DNA from: Halioglobus sp.
GTDB taxonomy: Bacteria; Pseudomonadota; Gammaproteobacteria; Pseudomonadales; Halieaceae
Length of the DNA stretch: 64,000 nt
Direction: 5' to 3'
Assembly: GCA_029246385.1 (NCBI GenBank)
Contig: JAQWNG010000008.1
Location: 1 to 64,000 of the forward strand
Under the pieces are notes generated by a model. The model was given only the letters and a program-made list of their open reading frames with translations, was not told the origin of the DNA and ran no database searches. Position 1 is the first letter of the stretch; the number at the start of each line of letters is the position of its first letter. Shown one piece after another: positions 43,608 to 53,031 of the stretch. The translations under genes and the position numbers were made by a program.

Positions 43608-44831
43608 ATGGACTTTCAAGACACAGCTGAACTGGCTGCCTTTCGCAGCGACGTAAAAATCTGGCTAGCAGCGAACGCAACCCCGCGCACTGACAAACTT
43701 CACATGGGGATGGAGGGGGATACTGCGTTTCAGGAGGCACAGGACTGGTACAAAAAGAAAGCTGTAGATGGTTTCGCTTGTCTGACTTGGCCCAAAGAGT
43801 ATGGCGGCGCAGGACTCACCTCGCTGCACGAAGTGGTATGGACGCAAGAGGTAGAGCACTACAAAACGCGGGACGCGCATTTTGTCATCGGCATCGGCAA
43901 TTGCGGGCCTGCAATCATGCACTTTGCCAGCGAAGCAGCGAAACGCGAACTGTTGCCACGAATGGCCAGTGCCGAAGATGTGTGGTGCCAATTGTTCAGC
44001 GAACCGAGTGCCGGCTCAGACGTGGCAGGACTGCGCACCCGTGCAGAACTCGATGGGAGTAACTGGATTCTCAACGGCCAGAAAATTTGGACCTCGGGTG
44101 CTCAGTATTCAGATTACGGCGTCGTACTAACCCGTACGGATCCCTCCGTCTCAAAATATCGAGGCCTGACCCTCTTTATGATCGACATGCGTCAAAGCGG
44201 CGTGGAGGTTCGCCCCATCAAGCAAATGGATGGAGGAGGACACTTCAACGAGGTTTTCTTCCGTGACGCCATCGTTCCTGACGACTATCGATTGGGCGAG
44301 GTCGGTGGAGGCTGGACCGGCGCGCTAACCGTGTTGATGAGCGAGCGGCTGGCGATCAGCGGTGTGCAGCCGACCGGTTTTCCGCAGTTTCTAGACCTGG
44401 TCAAATCACTGGAGCTGAACGGGCAGCCAATTGTCAGCGACCCTATCGTCCGCGACCGACTAGCAACGTGGTACAGCCAATATGCTGGCCTCCAAGCGGT
44501 CAACAAGCGCATGTTAACCGCCGTTGCCAAAGGCGGTATCGCGGGCGCGGAAGCATCACTTGGAAAACTCGTCGGAGCAGTAATGAACCAAGAAATTGCG
44601 AATTTTGCCTGCCAAATATTCGGTCCAGCCGGGATTATTCAAGATTCACAGTTGAGCCCTGAGCGAGCCCACTTTCAGGAGCAGGTACTGTTCTCACCTG
44701 GCGTACGCCTAGCAGGGGGCACCGATGAAGTCATGCGTAATATTCTGGCTGAGCAAGTACTGGGGCTGCCACAGGAACCGCGGGCGGACAAAGGCATCCC
44801 ATTTCAGGATATTCCAACAGCGCCTGCCTAG
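43608..44831 (+). CDS. Acyl-CoA dehydrogenase, large subunit-like (407 aa)
   Basis: A 407-residue acyl-CoA dehydrogenase. The FAD motif LFSEPSAGSDVAGLRTRAELDG and the WILNGQKIWTSGAQYSDYGVVLTRTDP stretch are intact, and the C-terminus has PGVRLAGGTDEVMRNILAEQVLGLP. The segment GGTDEVMRN replaces the more usual YEGTSEIQ. It starts 19 bases after the 361-aa dehydrogenase and shares its promoter, so the two probably act as one enzyme on a bulky or branched acyl-CoA. The substrate is unknown. It converges on the NSS transporter gene with a 43-base gap. Confidence 0.92.
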   Translation: MDFQDTAELAAFRSDVKIWLAANATPRTDKLHMGMEGDTAFQEAQDWYKKKAVDGFACLTWPKEYGGAGLTSLHEVVWTQEVEHYKTRDAHFVIGIGNCGPAIMHFASEAAKRELLPRMASAEDVWCQLFSEPSAGSDVAGLRTRAELDGSNWILNGQKIWTSGAQYSDYGVVLTRTDPSVSKYRGLTLFMIDMRQSGVEVRPIKQMDGGGHFNEVFFRDAIVPDDYRLGEVGGGWTGALTVLMSERLAISGVQPTGFPQFLDLVKSLELNGQPIVSDPIVRDRLATWYSQYAGLQAVNKRMLTAVAKGGIAGAEASLGKLVGAVMNQEIANFACQIFGPAGIIQDSQLSPERAHFQEQVLFSPGVRLAGGTDEVMRNILAEQVLGLPQEPRADKGIPFQDIPTAPA

Positions 44832-44874
44832 CTTTTGCTAAAGTCTAAAATGGATTCTATGGCCCAGATCCGCT

Positions 44875-46263
44875 CTAATCAATGATGCCCATGATAAAGA
44901 TCACCAGCACTGCAGGCGGGACGATATACCGAATAAGGAAGTACCAGATTGTATGCTGGTAAGTGGACAGGGAGTTCAATTCACTACGGGTAGCTTCTTT
45001 TTTCATGATCCACCCGGTGAACACTGCAATCAATAAACCACCAAGAGGGAGCAAAATCTGATTAGAAAAAACGTCCATAACGTCATTAAAATTTCTGCCT
45101 GCAAAAGCCCAATGCGACAAAATATTATAAGATAAAATTGAGAAACCGCTGAGAACAGCGATCGAACCCACCACCAGAATCGTACTCTGATGGCGTGGAA
45201 GATTAAAACGCTCCTCTATCCATGCGGTAACCGCCTCGACGAGGCCCACCATAGAAGTGATACCGGCCACAGACAGCATGAGAAAAAATAACACGCTAAA
45301 CCAGTAACCCCCGGGCATTTGTGCAAACCCCACAGGCAGCGTCTGAAAGATCAGGCCAGCACCCGCGGCTGGATCCAGAGCGTTGTGAAACACCACTGGA
45401 AAAATAACCAAGCCAGCGAGCAAAGCCACGACTGTATCAACCATGACCACAATTAATATGGACCGAGCAATAGACACCGATTGTGACAGGTAAGCGCCGT
45501 ACACCATCATTCCCGCCATTGCCACACCCAGCGAAAAGAAAGCCTGACTTATAGCGGCTAACACAGTGCCAAATCCGATTTTGCTGAAGTCAGGTGTAAA
45601 CAGCCACGTAATCGCCTGTGAAAAACCGTGAGGCTGAGAGTCAATTGCCGGGACGAAGTAGTTATAAATCGCCAGCCCCAGCAGCAAGATAAACATCAGC
45701 GGCATCATCACAATAACTGCGCGCTCAATACCATTCTTCACGCCAGCAAATACAATCAAGCCTGTGATACTCAGACCGACCAACGTCCAGACAAGCATGC
45801 CGACGTTGTTGTCCAATACTGCCGCAAACTCAGCATTAGCCACAACGCCATCAAAACCTACAAAACCAGTGGTAACCGCTTTAAACAGATACCAAAGCAC
45901 CCAACCCACCACCACCGCATAGATTATTTCAATGGTATATGCAGCGAGCAGACCCATGGTGCCGACCAACCGCCAGTGCCTGGATCGGCCACTCTCCTTA
46001 GCGACGACAGCCATGGCCATTGGGGGGCTACCCTGCCCTCTTCGACCGACCAGCATTTCTGCAATCAAAATAGGAGCGCCAATACCAAAAGCACACGCAA
46101 GATAGACCAGCACAAATGCCGCGCCACCATTTTCACCAGTGACATAGGGAAATCGCCAAATGTTGCCAAGCCCGACAGCAAAACCCACTGAGGCCATAAT
46201 AAAGGCAAACCGCGAAGACCAATGAGCACCAGCTGCAGCTGCCATATCACGCATCCTTGACAA
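44875..46263 (-). CDS. Sodium-dependent transporter of the NSS/SNF family
   Basis: A 462-residue integral membrane protein with about 11-12 hydrophobic segments. TM1 holds the family signature VGFAVGLGNIWRFPYVTGENGG split around the unwound sodium/substrate site (LeuT GLGNFWRFPY). The GQGSPPMAM segment in the first loop is also standard. NSS proteins import amino acids or related amines with Na+; the substrate cannot be predicted here. Several close Met codons (46263, 46254, 46245) could serve as start. It is followed upstream on the same strand by aminopeptidase P, suggesting peptide or amino acid use. Confidence 0.9.
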   Translation of the reverse strand: MSRMRDMAAAAGAHWSSRFAFIMASVGFAVGLGNIWRFPYVTGENGGAAFVLVYLACAFGIGAPILIAEMLVGRRGQGSPPMAMAVVAKESGRSRHWRLVGTMGLLAAYTIEIIYAVVVGWVLWYLFKAVTTGFVGFDGVVANAEFAAVLDNNVGMLVWTLVGLSITGLIVFAGVKNGIERAVIVMMPLMFILLLGLAIYNYFVPAIDSQPHGFSQAITWLFTPDFSKIGFGTVLAAISQAFFSLGVAMAGMMVYGAYLSQSVSIARSILIVVMVDTVVALLAGLVIFPVVFHNALDPAAGAGLIFQTLPVGFAQMPGGYWFSVLFFLMLSVAGITSMVGLVEAVTAWIEERFNLPRHQSTILVVGSIAVLSGFSILSYNILSHWAFAGRNFNDVMDVFSNQILLPLGGLLIAVFTGWIMKKEATRSELNSLSTYQHTIWYFLIRYIVPPAVLVIFIMGIID

Positions 46264-46301
46264 GTGTTATCGACACAGTTTACACAGAATGTCGCGCGGA
46301 T

Positions 46302-48089
46302 TCAGACACTGATTTTTGCTGTAGCCTGCAGCAGCCAATTCTGATCTGAACTGCACAGCAAAGGACCGATAGCCGCGGCCACACTTTGATGATAACTATT
46401 GAGCCACTCGACTTCCTCAATGTCCATCAAGGCTGTGTCCAGCATTCGAACGTCGAAGGGTACAAGCGTCAACGTTTCAAATTCTAGCATCGGCATTTCC
46501 CCCACATCGGAATCGGAAAGACGCACCGCCTGCAGGTTTTCACATCGCATACCGAATACACCTTCACGGTAATAACCCGGTTCGTTTGAAACAATCATGC
46601 CTGGAGCCAGCGCAACACCGTTGTGATGTTTAGAGATGCGCTGCGGGCCCTCGTGGACACTGAGAAAGACGCCTACGCCATGGCCTGTGCCATGATCATA
46701 ATCGTAGCCCGCGCGCCACAGATACTGCCGAGCCAGCGCATCCAGTTGCGTGCCTGTAGTCCCAGGAGGAAAGCGGGCCACCGCGAGGGCGATATGACCT
46801 TTTAAAACGAGCGTGAACAGACGGCGCGCCTCTGCCCCCGGATCGCCAATAGCGACGGTACGCGTAATATCGGTTGTTCCATCAGTATACTGACCGCCAC
46901 TATCGAAAAGATACACGGTGTCCATTTCTAAGCGAGCAGGGACACCATTGAGGTGGTTATAGTGGCACATAGCGCCATTGACTCCCGCAGCGGAAATCGT
47001 GTCGAAAGAACAAGCATGGAAATACTCGCCCTGTTGCCGCAGGCCAAACAAATAATCTGACAACTCAGCTTCGTTATGCAGCCTTGCTGCCGCCACCTCT
47101 CCGTCTAGCCAGGCCAGAAAACGAATCTCCGCTACAGCATCGCGAATATGGGCACTGCGGGTACCCGCCAGTTCAAGCGCATTTTTGCACGCCTTGGGGA
47201 GTAAAACGGGATCTTCTCCCTGCACCAATGTCGCACCATAGCGCGCTAATTCCATCTGCACCCAGGCGCCAGCATTTTGCGCGTCAGCCAATACTTTATG
47301 GTTTGCGTAGGCGGCAAATGCGTCACTAGAATCGGACTCATCCATCACCGTAACGCCATCGCCAACGTGCTGATAAAAGCCCGCTGGCAGCCGACGAGCA
47401 TCGACAAATAACGTCATTTTTGCCGAGGCTTCCAGTATCGCAACGCTCTGCAAGACTGGTAACTGAGGCATATCAGTACCGCGAACATTCAACAACCAGC
47501 TAACGGAATCAGGAGCAAATATCAGCGCCGCGTCACAACCTTGAGCCGCAATTTGAGCAGCGATACGCTGACGCTTATCTTCACTGGATTCTCCGGTAAA
47601 AGCCTCATCCAACAGTAGCGCAGAATTGCAGACGGGCTCGGGCCGATCCAGCCAGCAGCGGTCAATCAGATTATCAGTGTCGAGCAGAAGCTCCACACCA
47701 GCATCAGACAACGTGTTTTTTGTATCCCTGCACCATTGCAGACTGTGCAGGCGAGGATCGCAGGCTACTCTAGTACCCGCAGGGAGCGCAGCAGCCAGCC
47801 ATTGAGCCTGAGGGTCATCGGCGAGGTGATAATAGTCAAACAGATGAGACGGAACTTGTGACCGCACCTGCACCGTGTAGCGACCATCCACAAAAATTGC
47901 CGCTCTATCACGCAGTATCAGCGCCATACCGGCAGAACCGGTAAAACCAGTCATCCAGTGCAAGCGCTCGTTGCGCAAAGGAATATATTCCCCGAGATAC
48001 TCATCCGCGTGGGGCACAACGAGAGCATCATAATTTTCCAGCACCATCAATTGGCGCACTGCCGCCAAGCGCTTTTCACTCGCTGTCAT
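46302..48089 (-). CDS. Xaa-Pro aminopeptidase (M24, aminopeptidase P)
   Basis: A 595-residue three-domain enzyme, the length of eukaryotic-type XPNPEP1 rather than E. coli PepP. Two creatinase-N-like domains come first (FVDGRYTVQVRSQV in the first). The M24 pita-bread domain then shows the metal ligands: the two Asp of YLFDSGGQYTDGTTDITRT, the His in DHGTGHGVGVFLSVHEGP, the Glu of VSNEPGYY and the Glu of MRCENLQAV. It removes N-terminal residues ahead of proline with Mn2+ or similar metals and is probably cytoplasmic. It lies between the NSS transporter and rubredoxin genes on the same strand. Confidence 0.94.
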   Translation of the reverse strand: MTASEKRLAAVRQLMVLENYDALVVPHADEYLGEYIPLRNERLHWMTGFTGSAGMALILRDRAAIFVDGRYTVQVRSQVPSHLFDYYHLADDPQAQWLAAALPAGTRVACDPRLHSLQWCRDTKNTLSDAGVELLLDTDNLIDRCWLDRPEPVCNSALLLDEAFTGESSEDKRQRIAAQIAAQGCDAALIFAPDSVSWLLNVRGTDMPQLPVLQSVAILEASAKMTLFVDARRLPAGFYQHVGDGVTVMDESDSSDAFAAYANHKVLADAQNAGAWVQMELARYGATLVQGEDPVLLPKACKNALELAGTRSAHIRDAVAEIRFLAWLDGEVAAARLHNEAELSDYLFGLRQQGEYFHACSFDTISAAGVNGAMCHYNHLNGVPARLEMDTVYLFDSGGQYTDGTTDITRTVAIGDPGAEARRLFTLVLKGHIALAVARFPPGTTGTQLDALARQYLWRAGYDYDHGTGHGVGVFLSVHEGPQRISKHHNGVALAPGMIVSNEPGYYREGVFGMRCENLQAVRLSDSDVGEMPMLEFETLTLVPFDVRMLDTALMDIEEVEWLNSYHQSVAAAIGPLLCSSDQNWLLQATAKISV

Positions 48090-48177
48090 AGGAGGTTCTG
48101 CTGAGCAAGCCTCTTAGCTTGGACACCGCTATCGCGGGAAAAAATAGTCGACTGTGGGCACAATAATGAATCAAAAA

Positions 48178-48357
48178 CTATGCCACATAAGGATCAAAGT
48201 CTGCTTTCCCTATTCCACAATCTGGGCACTCCCAGTCCTCTGGTATATCTTTCCACAGCGTCCCCGGGGGGAAGCCATCATCTGGCAAGCCCTCCTCCTC
48301 ATCATAGATGAAACCACAGATCACGCATTCATATTTCTTATAATCGATGTCGCTCAT
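48178..48357 (-). CDS. Rubredoxin
   Basis: A 59-residue frame that standard length cut-offs miss. It carries two iron-binding pairs, C11-x2-C14 in [10 protein letters not shown] and C44-x2-C47 in [10 protein letters not shown], with [15 protein letters not shown] between them, all classic rubredoxin landmarks. It binds one Fe by four cysteines and passes single electrons, for example to alkane hydroxylase or oxygen-detoxifying enzymes. No rubredoxin reductase or alkane hydroxylase is nearby. It stands between aminopeptidase P and gspN, with 98 bases to gspN, and its partner is unknown. Confidence 0.95.
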   Translation of the reverse strand: MSDIDYKKYECVICGFIYDEEEGLPDDGFPPGTLWKDIPEDWECPDCGIGKADFDPYVA

Positions 48358-48455
48358 ATTTGTCTTTCTCTCACAATAATCTCACCACAACTTAAAAGTA
48401 TACGTCACTCTGTCAGCAGATGATGTCACTACGGTCAACAGGTCTATACCAAGAA

Positions 48456-49205
48456 CTATAAGTCTCTCGCTAAACTGATACGATAACGCCCATCCTCTGG
48501 AACAGCGATCAAAGACAGCATTGCCTGCAATTGCCCATCCAACGCATCGTCGCTGTCCAACAGTATATCGACATCGTAACGCCGGTCTGTTAGCTCCAAG
48601 CTGCCACTAGCGCGCAGTGGTCCCGATAGTGTAATCACCTCACCGCGCAGCGCTTCTGCCGGCGCCTGCTCGACATCCAGGGCGTAACTCCCCAGGGGCA
48701 CAAGGCCACGGGGAGACTCCCAGCCAGCATCCTGCCAAACCAAACGACCCAAAGTGCTATACGGTAAACCCTCCCGCAACTGTAGCCGATCCAATTGCAG
48801 ATTAAACATTCCGACAACTGATACGGGCGCGAAACGGCCTAATAGAGTTGCGCTCAGCTGGGCTTCCGCATTGGATATCTGTAAATCGTTTCGACCGCGC
48901 ACTGCCAACTCACCGTTAAACCTCTGCTCACCCCACTCACTGTTCACCGTCAGATGCGGTGTTAACAGCAACAGGGACAGCGGCTTTAGTGACCACTGCA
49001 CCGCGCCCAACTGCAGATAGCCCTGCGGCAGATGCACGATGACACTACTGGCGCCACCCTGCCAAACAGTACCGCTCAACCCGCGCATCAGCACCTGCTC
49101 AGGCGGCACAACATGACTCAGCAGACGAGCAGGCGCCGACATCAAAAGACTGATAAAAAACAACAGAATCAGGGCTGCAATCCACAGAAGGCGGGACTTT
49201 TTCAC
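48456..49205 (-). CDS. gspN: Type II secretion protein GspN
   Basis: About 249 residues. A short basic start (KKSRLLWIAALILLFFISLL) gives one N-terminal membrane anchor, and the rest is periplasmic and beta-rich: VLMRGLSGTVWQGGASSVIV, then LQLGAVQWSLKPLSLLLL. That is the GspN pattern. GspN is an optional inner-membrane-linked part of the T2SS whose exact job is unclear. The start at the GTG 49205 is preferred because it lies one base after the gspM stop; a TTG at 49223 would give a longer, overlapping version. It is the last gene of the gsp operon. Confidence 0.88.
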   Translation of the reverse strand: MKKSRLLWIAALILLFFISLLMSAPARLLSHVVPPEQVLMRGLSGTVWQGGASSVIVHLPQGYLQLGAVQWSLKPLSLLLLTPHLTVNSEWGEQRFNGELAVRGRNDLQISNAEAQLSATLLGRFAPVSVVGMFNLQLDRLQLREGLPYSTLGRLVWQDAGWESPRGLVPLGSYALDVEQAPAEALRGEVITLSGPLRASGSLELTDRRYDVDILLDSDDALDGQLQAMLSLIAVPEDGRYRISLARDL

Positions 49206-49206
49206 G

Positions 49207-49680
49207 TTATCCAGCCTCTGCAATTCGCACGGTGATGTTAATGCGCCCAGCGGCGGCAGCTGGGGTCACAGACACCTCACGTATCAGCAGACTTTCGGTA
49301 TATTCCATTTCATGTAGCCACTTCAATACGTCATTAAAAGAAGCATTTTCAATACGCACTTGAATTTCACCGCGAGTATTAGGTTGCAGACGAATAACGG
49401 GCAACTGCAGGCGAGACGTAGACTGATTAATTACTGACGTCAGGTTACGCTTTACACCCCCCTTGGCGCCGCCCTGACGCAACTGTAGCAGCTGCGACAC
49501 CATCGCATCTACGCGGCCTTGAGACTCGATGACAGCAATATTTTGCGCTATCAGTTGCTCTCGCTCACTCTTCAGCGGTACTAAAATCAGTATGTAAAGC
49601 AGGTACAGAAGCAATGCTACACTGAGTAGAACCAGGCTCAGCTGCTCGCGCTGGTTGAGTTGAGAAAACCACTCCTTCAT
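49207..49680 (-). CDS. gspM: Type II secretion protein GspM
   Basis: A 157-residue bitopic membrane protein. MKEWFSQLNQREQLSLVLLS leads into a transmembrane helix (LLLYLLYILILVPL), and the periplasmic part ends with SFNDVLKWLHEMEYTESLLIREVSV, a ferredoxin-like fold typical of GspM. It binds GspL and stabilises the inner-membrane platform. It overlaps gspL by four bases. Confidence 0.9.
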   Translation of the reverse strand: MKEWFSQLNQREQLSLVLLSVALLLYLLYILILVPLKSEREQLIAQNIAVIESQGRVDAMVSQLLQLRQGGAKGGVKRNLTSVINQSTSRLQLPVIRLQPNTRGEIQVRIENASFNDVLKWLHEMEYTESLLIREVSVTPAAAAGRINITVRIAEAG

Positions 49681-50879
49681 GATCTCTCCTTAACTCGCAA
49701 GCGCGCGCTGACACGATCGCCCTTCGTATTACTACTTTCAGTTACCGCTTCGAGTCCAGCTTCATTCATCCGACTGCGTAACTTCTCAACACCTTCAAAA
49801 TCTGCGGCGACGACGTTAAGGCGCATTTCACCAGCCTTGTCGTTGTAGTTAATACTCGCAATAGTGGTGCCCGGCATCCCGACAATTGCGGCACCAACAC
49901 GTTCCATCAAACTCACAAAACCAACGCCATTGCCTGTTCCTCCCAGTGCGTCCAGTTGCCGACGCAACTGCTTCTCTGCATCTACCACCACTCCGCTGGG
50001 AAACGCCGAGCGATAGCTAGCCTGAACCGCGCTGCGCAACGCTATATTTTGCGCTGACAGACTGCGGTAGTCGGCATAAACCGCACCCAATTGCAGGACA
50101 AATGCAGCTGCCAATACCGCGGCAACCGCGCGCCACTGTCGCCACCACTGTCTAACGGGCAAGCGCGGAGCGAAGTCGCCAGATAGCAAGTTAAGGTTTA
50201 CCTCGTCGGTTTTGCTCAGTAGCATCGCTGCACTCAGATTGCCGTGACGCCACTGCAGACGCTCGCGCAGCGCAGTGGGCAGCATATTCGTGTCAGCCTC
50301 TTGATCCACACCGTAGACAATCACCGCAGTTGGCGGAGCTGCCTCGTTAAGCATGGCCTGTACCAGCGCTTCTAAGAGATCTTTTTCAGCAGTAAACCCC
50401 TTGCACTGGCCAACGCGGAAAATGACAGTGTCTCCCTCCAGTAAAAGACACCACTCGCCAGGCTGCCATGGCAGCAGAAGTGGCTCCGGCAGCCATCGCT
50501 GGATACCCGGAAAATCTGACAACAGTACCTGCCACTGTGCCATTTTTTCCCGTGCTGTGGCAGCCACTGCATACTCACCTTCCTGCAACGGAGTAGAAGC
50601 AAAGTGCAGAGTATCGACATCTGCAGCAACCTGCTCTTCTAGCATATAGGGTAAAGATTTACTGATATGTTTTTTTTCATCAGGCGTAATTGACAACGTC
50701 AGTAGAAGAACATCTTCACCCGGCGCCGCAAAACAGGCTTTAATCTGCCGCTGAGCCAATGTCGCGCGCAGATGTTCTCGAGCAGCAGCATCATCCAGCC
50801 ACTGCGGCTCCGCACTGGCACCGGGCGGGTACCATGCGAGCCGACCCTCGACCAAACGTACTATGGCCATATTATGCAA
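49677..50879 (-). CDS. gspL: Type II secretion protein GspL
   Basis: A 400-residue platform protein. A cytoplasmic actin-like domain (about 1-230) links to the ATPase GspE. One transmembrane segment follows (about 250-270, WRAVAAVLAAAFVLQLGAVY), then a periplasmic ferredoxin-like part that pairs with GspM. ITPDEKKHISKSLPYMLEEQVAADVD is a family marker in the cytoplasmic half. Met codons at 50879 and 50870 are both possible starts. It is 62 bases from the upstream gspK stop, the largest internal gap in the operon. Confidence 0.9.
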   Translation of the reverse strand: MHNMAIVRLVEGRLAWYPPGASAEPQWLDDAAAREHLRATLAQRQIKACFAAPGEDVLLLTLSITPDEKKHISKSLPYMLEEQVAADVDTLHFASTPLQEGEYAVAATAREKMAQWQVLLSDFPGIQRWLPEPLLLPWQPGEWCLLLEGDTVIFRVGQCKGFTAEKDLLEALVQAMLNEAAPPTAVIVYGVDQEADTNMLPTALRERLQWRHGNLSAAMLLSKTDEVNLNLLSGDFAPRLPVRQWWRQWRAVAAVLAAAFVLQLGAVYADYRSLSAQNIALRSAVQASYRSAFPSGVVVDAEKQLRRQLDALGGTGNGVGFVSLMERVGAAIVGMPGTTIASINYNDKAGEMRLNVVAADFEGVEKLRSRMNEAGLEAVTESSNTKGDRVSARLRVKERS

Positions 50880-50941
50880 ACCTGTATCTTCACAACTGAG
50901 GACTTCTCCGGATATATCTCGCTATTTGACCAAGGATTCAT

Positions 50942-51997
50942 CTATAGGCTACCGCTGGCCCTGGCGATAGTAGCAATGTTACGGTCGCTGCGATTGATCA
51001 CACTGTACAAGCGCGTGCTCCTGCCGGCAACCTCCACCTGTGCCTCTAGCAAGAAGTAATCGCTATTTTCTCCTAACAACGCCAAGATCTCTGTCATATC
51101 GTCTCGCTTCCCATCAAATACCGGGTTAGCTTGAAAATCGGTCTTATCCTCAAAACCAGTTTCCTCGCGGTATTCCACAAGAGATGCCCCTTCTGCCTCG
51201 GTAAGCGGACTCAGGTCTCCCTTGGCATTAATACTGCGCAATACCATCGCGGGTGCGGTGTGTATATTGAGCTTTACTGCCTCCTTGGGCCACACCGTAA
51301 TCCAGGGCAATAGCGCTCGATAAATTTCTGGCGTGATGTTCGCAACCGCGCGCAGTTCACTGACGCTGGACATGTTGCGATTGGCCGCGCGGTATCCTGG
51401 CGTCTGCCCATAATAATAATCGTCTTCTGCGCCATCTAAAAGAGGCTCCCGATCGGTATCGAGCCAATCGCTTATCGACTCAGTGATCGTTATTGCTTCT
51501 TGCTGACTGACGGCGGGATTTCCCAGTGCCTGCAATAATCGAATGAACTGCTCCTGCGCCGACGTAAAACGCTTTTTGACGTCCGAAGTTCTGTCGCCAG
51601 ACACGGTTTTTGCTAGCGCATTTAGGTTGAATCGTCCCTGCAAATCCTCTAAAGAACCACTCATCCAGCCCTCCCCGTCTAGCCCATAGGTGGGCGGAGG
51701 GTTACCCGGCTTGGTCCACCATATCTCATTTAAATCATCGCGCCACACGCCCGCTCTTTTATCACTATCATAATCGGTTAACAGCAATATTCCTGCAAGG
51801 TCTTCCGCTCCGCGCAGGTAGGCCTGTGACTGCCCGTCCAACAGAATATTGCCAGTACGTTGATAAAAACGCTCAAACTCGCCCTTCATGGCCACAACCA
51901 GCGCCGTCGCAAGCGCAAACACTAACATGGCAAAAATGAGCGCGGCCCCGCGCTGACCTGAAATCAAACGCTGAGACTTACAGTGGCGGCAATGCAT
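50942..51997 (-). CDS. gspK: Type II secretion minor pseudopilin GspK
   Basis: A 351-residue large minor pseudopilin. It begins with a basic leader and RGAALIFAMLVFALATALV, the prepilin-type hydrophobic segment, though without the Glu5 of other pilins, as is usual for GspK. The inserted helical domain follows, with SISDWLDTDREPLLDGAEDDYY. GspK caps the pseudopilus tip with GspI and GspJ. The gene overlaps gspJ by 20 bases if the ATG at 51997 is used. Confidence 0.92.
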   Translation of the reverse strand: MHCRHCKSQRLISGQRGAALIFAMLVFALATALVVAMKGEFERFYQRTGNILLDGQSQAYLRGAEDLAGILLLTDYDSDKRAGVWRDDLNEIWWTKPGNPPPTYGLDGEGWMSGSLEDLQGRFNLNALAKTVSGDRTSDVKKRFTSAQEQFIRLLQALGNPAVSQQEAITITESISDWLDTDREPLLDGAEDDYYYGQTPGYRAANRNMSSVSELRAVANITPEIYRALLPWITVWPKEAVKLNIHTAPAMVLRSINAKGDLSPLTEAEGASLVEYREETGFEDKTDFQANPVFDGKRDDMTEILALLGENSDYFLLEAQVEVAGRSTRLYSVINRSDRNIATIARASGSL

Positions 51998-52643
51998 ATA
52001 AACGCCTCATCTCACCCCAGCCTTGCAACCGTAGGCTGATTTCAACGCCAATCGGACTTCTGAGTTCAGTGTCTAACGACCCGACATCGACCACCCAGTT
52101 TGCTGACCAATTGCTGGTGTCGGGCTCTGCCCCGCCCGGCTGAATCTGTAGTTCCGTCAGTGAAGCCAAAAAAATCAGTTGCATATCCTCTACGCCGTCT
52201 AGCAGCATCACGCTGTAAGGCTCAGTATCCGCCGCCCGGTCCAATACAGGATAGCTATCACGCCATAGGGCCTCATCTTCGATGCGATAATTAACGCGCT
52301 GCAAATTACTACGCGGGTGAGCATTAGGGTTGTGCCATCCAGCACGCGTAAAGCTCAGTGGGAAGCGCGCCAGCAAGCCGCCGGTAAGGGCGGGCTCAAT
52401 CTGCCCAAATTCGTCACGTACAGGCCGCTCCGAAAAATGGCGCAGGTCTCGCGAAATAATCATCCAGGCACGGTTCACTTCATAAGTTCGATCCGCCGTT
52501 GCGCGCAGACTTTGCACACCATCCATTACCCTAGAAAGACTGGTAGTTGCGATTAAGGCAACAAAGGCCGTAATGGCCATTGCGATTAACACCTCTAGCA
52601 GGGTGAAACCGGCTGACCGTCGCTTACTCACCAGACAAGCCAT
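51978..52643 (-). CDS. gspJ: Type II secretion minor pseudopilin GspJ
   Basis: About 221 residues with a prepilin leader ending KRRSAG/FTLLEVLIAMAITAFVAL (G/F cleavage, Glu5). WMIISRDLRHFSERPVRD is a GspJ-type stretch. I favour the ATG at 52643 because AGGTGA lies five bases upstream. A TTG at 52658 and a GTG at 52631 (overlapping the gspI stop) are alternatives. It forms the tip complex with GspI and GspK. Confidence 0.9.
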   Translation of the reverse strand: MACLVSKRRSAGFTLLEVLIAMAITAFVALIATTSLSRVMDGVQSLRATADRTYEVNRAWMIISRDLRHFSERPVRDEFGQIEPALTGGLLARFPLSFTRAGWHNPNAHPRSNLQRVNYRIEDEALWRDSYPVLDRAADTEPYSVMLLDGVEDMQLIFLASLTELQIQPGGAEPDTSNWSANWVVDVGSLDTELRSPIGVEISLRLQGWGEMRRLYALPPL

Positions 52644-53031
52644 CAGGATCACCTGCAAAGTCCCCCGACATAAAAGCCGTCAGGGCATAAAGGGGCTGCT
52701 CCTGCTGCTCCTCCTCAAGCGACACAGTGATCTCAACACGAAAAAAATTGGCGACCTCAGTTGTTTTCGTTTCAACCCACCAATACCAATCTCGGTCGGC
52801 CATTGTCGCGAAACCATTGTCCTTCCCTGCGGACAGATTTTGTGTCGCACCAATCACAAGGCGTATCTCCGCAAGCTTGTTCTGTGCCACCATATGCGCT
52901 AGGGCCTTATCACGTAAATAGGCGGTGTCATCTACCTGCTGATACAGCGCCATTAATACTGCCGGCAAGACAACAGCGACAATCGCCAGCGCCACCATCA
53001 CCTCCACCAGCGTAAAACCTTTGCCACGCAC
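52624..53031 (-). CDS. gspI: Type II secretion minor pseudopilin GspI
   Basis: A 135-residue minor pseudopilin beginning MRGKGFTLVEVMVALAIVAV, with G/F cleavage and Glu5 as in GspI. The body AYLRDKALAHMVAQNKLAEIRL is family-like. It starts with GTG whose G is also the last base of the gspH stop (TAGTG), so the two are coupled. It nucleates the tip complex. Confidence 0.92.
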   Translation of the reverse strand: MRGKGFTLVEVMVALAIVAVVLPAVLMALYQQVDDTAYLRDKALAHMVAQNKLAEIRLVIGATQNLSAGKDNGFATMADRDWYWWVETKTTEVANFFRVEITVSLEEEQQEQPLYALTAFMSGDFAGDPDGLSGE

